Source: RDXT01 sp033765305
GTDB lineage: Bacteria > Bacteroidota > Bacteroidia > J057
Reading direction: 5' to 3'
Assembly: GCA_033765305.1 (NCBI GenBank)
Contig: JANRID010000007.1
Span: 1-64,000 of the forward strand
DNA length: 64,000 nt
Each line of letters begins with the position of its first letter. Positions within the stretch are counted from its first letter, which is position 1. Shown here in pieces: positions 61,636 through 64,000 of this stretch. Both the position numbers and the translations under genes were made by a program. The notes under the pieces are model-generated. The model searched no databases, had not been told where the DNA came from, and was given only the letters and a program-made list of their open reading frames with translations.

Positions 61636-62064
61636 ATGGTCCGACTGGTCCCGCTCGACCGATACAACTGGGAATTGTGCCTGAATATCCGCCTGCTGCC
61701 CGAGCAGGAGCGCTTTGTGCCGCCGGTGCTCTACTCGCTGGCGCAGTCGCGCTTCGAAAACCTGATTCCGTTCGGGATCGAGTACGAGGAGGAAATGGTC
61801 GGCTTTCTGATGTACGGCAATTTCAGCGGGCTGTGCTGGATCAACCGCATCATCGTCGACGCTGCCTACCAGCGGCAGGGCATCGGGCAGGCGGCGATGC
61901 GGGAGCTGCTCATCCAGCTCCAGGTGCGCAAGGGATGTAAGGAAATCCGCACAAGCTACGCCGCCGGCAACCTCGGCGCCGCCGAATTTTTTGCCGGGCT
62001 GGGCTTCGAGCCGATGGCAGCCGCGCTGGAGGACGAGGTAGTCGCGGTGCTCAAGCAGAAGTGA
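61636..62064 (+). CDS. GNAT-family N-acetyltransferase
   Basis: 142 residues from MVRLVPLDRYNWELCLNIRL; an earlier ATG adds 9 residues. The acetyl-CoA motif is IIVDAAYQRQGIGQAAMREL, followed by SYAAGNLGAAEFFAGLGFEP. It resembles the diamine/aminoglycoside-type acetyltransferases. Substrate unknown. Confidence 0.9.
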   Translation: MVRLVPLDRYNWELCLNIRLLPEQERFVPPVLYSLAQSRFENLIPFGIEYEEEMVGFLMYGNFSGLCWINRIIVDAAYQRQGIGQAAMRELLIQLQVRKGCKEIRTSYAAGNLGAAEFFAGLGFEPMAAALEDEVVAVLKQK

Positions 62065-62387
62065 AACCCATTGCCCATGTAATCTGATGCTGAAAACGTC
62101 CGATTCCCCTGCGGACTCCGTTGTAATATTGAATTCAGGACGGAACACCAGCCTTGCGCAGCAGACAGTCTCGCTGCAGCTGCCGCATATGCAGTGACCC
62201 TTCCGGAATATTTGCGTCTGGAATATATATTGCCTTTTCCGTTGCAGCCGCCTTCAGGGCAACGTGCTTGTTCTGATTCTTTTCCCCGTTTCACAACCAT
62301 TCCGCCCCAGGTCGTATGCAGCGGCCCTTTCAGCCATTTCCCCCTGGCTGAAGGTTTTTTTTCTGTATAGCTAACCCTTAACACTAC
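62065..62387. other. 323 bp leader/spacer before the sugar-dehydrogenase gene
   Basis: No ORF is supported. It holds the terminator hairpin near its end and a T-rich run, and should also carry the promoter of the next gene. Confidence 0.5.
62327..62362 (+). terminator. Hairpin with long T run
   Basis: TTCAGCCA and TGGCTGAA pair, with CC/GG extending across a bulged T, then eight Ts. It lies about 260 bp past the GNAT stop, only 26 bp before the next ATG, so it could end GNAT transcription or act as an attenuator of the gene after it. Confidence 0.6.
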
Positions 62388-64000
62388 ATGTTTCCTCGCT
62401 CTACCCGCAAGGCGGCTGCCACAGGACGGTACCGCCGCATGATGACAGCAGGACTGATGGGGATCGCCCTGCTGCTCTCGTTCAAGACCTTGCAGATCCA
62501 GCAGCACGGGCTGGATGCCCCTGTGCCGGTGGGGGCCTACCTCAACGGCGTGTTCCCGGATCTGACGCCCGGACAAGGGTCCGGCGCCTGGATCCTGCTC
62601 GACGCCTACCCCAATCTGGGCTTCGAGAAGCCAATCTTCCTCGCCGAAGAGCCCGGTGCCAACCGGCTGCTCGTGGCCGAACAGGGCGGCGTGATCTATG
62701 CTATCTCCCTGGATTCCACCACCAGCACCAAGACGCTCTTTCTGGACATCGACCCCAGAACGTACACCGTCACGGAAAGCGGCCTGCTGAGCTTTGCGTT
62801 CCATCCGCGCTATGCCCTCGACAGCAGCTACATCTACCTGTTCTACCATTGGCGGAACAACGGCACCGGGCCGGTGTACTGGCGGGTATCGCGCTTTACG
62901 GTCAGCGCGGGCGCTGCCGACCCCAATTCGGAGCTGGTGCTGATCCACCAGATGGACCGCGCCAACAACCACAACGGCGGCAGCCTCTTCTTCGGCAACG
63001 ACGGGTTTCTCTATATTAGCGTAGGCGACGAAGGCGGGCAGAACAACCAGTACAACAACTGCCAGAGCATCAGCAACCGCCTCTACGGCGGTATCCTGCG
63101 CATCGATGTGGACCGCAATCCGGCCACGAGCCACCCCATTCTCCGCCAGCCCAACCAGATTGCCGGCAACGACAACAGCTTTACTGCCAACTATTTTATC
63201 CCGGACAGCAATCCCTTCAACAATCCGGCGGGGACGGTGCTCGAAGAGTTTTATGCCATTGGCCTGCGCAACCCCTACCGCGTGACCTATGACGGCACGA
63301 CGAATGCTATCTGGTGCGGCGAGGTGGGGCAGAATGCGCGGGAGGAGATCAACCTCATCGAGGCGGGCGGCAATTACGAATGGGCTTTCGGGGAAGGGAC
63401 GATCAACGGCCCCCAGGGCGCGCCCGGCGCGCCGCTCGGCACGCTGGAGCCGCCGGTATGGGCCTACGACCACGGCCAGGGCAACTGCGTCATCGGAGGC
63501 TACCTCTACCGGGGGCCAGCGCATCCCGATCTGCACGGCAAATACGTCTTCGCCGACAACGGCTCCAAGCGCCTCTGGTCCATGGCCTATACCCCGGGCC
63601 TGCCGCCTGTGGTCACACAGCTGATGACCCTGCCCTTCGGATCGAGCTACAACAGCATTTCCTCCTTCGGCACCGATGCGGACGGGGAGCTGTATATCCT
63701 GAAATTCGACGACAATACCCCCAACGGCAAGATCTACCGGCTGGGGCGGCAGAATCCCGGCGCGCCGGAGCCGCCGCCGCTGCTCTCCATGACCGGCGCT
63801 TTCCAGAACCTGGCCTCCCTGCAGCCGGCAGATTTCATGATCCCCTACAGCATGAACGTGCCCTTCTGGTCGGATGCCGCGCTCAAATCCCGCTGGCTCA
63901 TCCTGCCCAACGACGGCACGCACAATACGCCTGCGGAGCGCATCCGCTATGCCGAACAGGGCAACTGGATCCTGCCCGCAGGCGCAGTCGTCGTCAAGCA
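62388..64000 (+). CDS. Glucose/sorbosone dehydrogenase-like protein with TIGR03806-like part, truncated by the window
   Basis: At least 537 residues, running off the window. N-terminal anchor LMGIALLLSFK. The PQQ-dependent sugar dehydrogenase (GSDH) propeller is shown by GFEKPIFLAEEPGANRLLVA, NHNGGSLFFGNDGFLYISVG, GILRIDVDRNPAT, YAIGLRNPYRVTYDG, GEVGQNAREEINLIEAGGNY and IGGYLYRGPAHPDLHGKYVF. Then IPYSMNVPFWSDAALKSRWL begins a region like TIGR03806/HNE_0200-type proteins, which carry haem further on. It probably oxidises a sugar in the periplasm. Confidence 0.85.
   Translation, partial: MFPRSTRKAAATGRYRRMMTAGLMGIALLLSFKTLQIQQHGLDAPVPVGAYLNGVFPDLTPGQGSGAWILLDAYPNLGFEKPIFLAEEPGANRLLVAEQGGVIYAISLDSTTSTKTLFLDIDPRTYTVTESGLLSFAFHPRYALDSSYIYLFYHWRNNGTGPVYWRVSRFTVSAGAADPNSELVLIHQMDRANNHNGGSLFFGNDGFLYISVGDEGGQNNQYNNCQSISNRLYGGILRIDVDRNPATSHPILRQPNQIAGNDNSFTANYFIPDSNPFNNPAGTVLEEFYAIGLRNPYRVTYDGTTNAIWCGEVGQNAREEINLIEAGGNYEWAFGEGTINGPQGAPGAPLGTLEPPVWAYDHGQGNCVIGGYLYRGPAHPDLHGKYVFADNGSKRLWSMAYTPGLPPVVTQLMTLPFGSSYNSISSFGTDADGELYILKFDDNTPNGKIYRLGRQNPGAPEPPPLLSMTGAFQNLASLQPADFMIPYSMNVPFWSDAALKSRWLILPNDGTHNTPAERIRYAEQGNWILPAGAVVVK

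Noticed and set aside
1..64000. tRNA, rRNA, CRISPR array or intact insertion sequence
   Set aside because: No cloverleaf-like or rRNA sequence, no regularly spaced repeats and no complete transposase were seen by eye; the Rpn gene is a nuclease of a transposase-like family but has no terminal repeats.

Overview
The window looks like a chromosomal segment from a high-GC member of the Bacteroidota, most likely near Saprospiria/Lewinella-type lineages. The evidence is a SusC/SusD pair, several secreted proteins with type IX secretion (T9SS) C-terminal sorting domains, a fused E1 alpha/beta 2-oxoacid dehydrogenase, and repeated TTTG/TTG-N19-21-TAnnTTTG promoter elements in place of the sigma70 consensus. 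The placement rests on gene content and sequence style only; no database search was possible.

Region by region. 1-3.9 kb is an accessory, decayed island. It holds an orphan Rhs tip cut by the window edge, a frameshifted small T9SS-sorted protein, an AT-rich candidate immunity gene next to an Rhs-core ORF with a private C-terminus, clusters of short GC-rich palindromic repeats inside that ORF, a PIN-toxin/antitoxin pair, and a second decayed sorting-domain fragment. 3.9-18.4 kb is mostly housekeeping and envelope genes: a DUF1801 protein, a DEAD-box helicase, a PD40 beta-propeller protein, an HtrA/Deg protease, two large T9SS-sorted proteins, a membrane protein, an MCE (MlaD-like) protein with a coiled-coil lipoprotein, and hutI. 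18.4-19.7 kb holds an Rpn-family PD-(D/E)XK nuclease followed by a separate duplicate of its own C-terminal domain. 19.8-27.8 kb is an L-fucose uptake and oxidation locus: susC-susD, then fuconolactonase, an SDR dehydrogenase, FucP and a RhaM-type mutarotase. 28.1-34.1 kb has an ArsA-like ATPase, an M14 peptidase, a conserved secreted protein and gapA. 34.3-40.4 kb has two secreted proteins, one a 1,635-residue adhesin-like protein ending in a dockerin-like duplicated calcium-loop module. 40.9-54.1 kb carries GH97, pyrR-pyrB, a flippase, a Nudix hydrolase, a porin, lipoproteins, GH144, an M1-like peptidase, a low-molecular-weight phosphatase and the E1 fusion. 54.3-64 kb has a small orphan antitoxin-like ORF, a TetR-alpha/beta hydrolase operon with a palindromic operator, a broken ATPase/nuclease gene, a DUF819 permease, a T9SS-sorted protein followed by a TonB receptor, a GNAT acetyltransferase and the start of a sugar-dehydrogenase/TIGR03806-type protein that runs off the window.

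Functionally, the clearest module is the fucose locus: SusCD binds and imports a glycan, FucP moves free L-fucose inward, the mutarotase equilibrates anomers, the SDR oxidises fucose to the lactone and the amidohydrolase opens it. The later steps are outside the window. The most unusual item is the Rpn nuclease with a trans copy of its C-terminal domain, which resembles the arrangement of known Rpn toxins with intragenic antitoxins. The Rhs/immunity pair and the dockerin-like protein are the next best leads. No rRNA, tRNA, CRISPR array or intact insertion sequence was seen.
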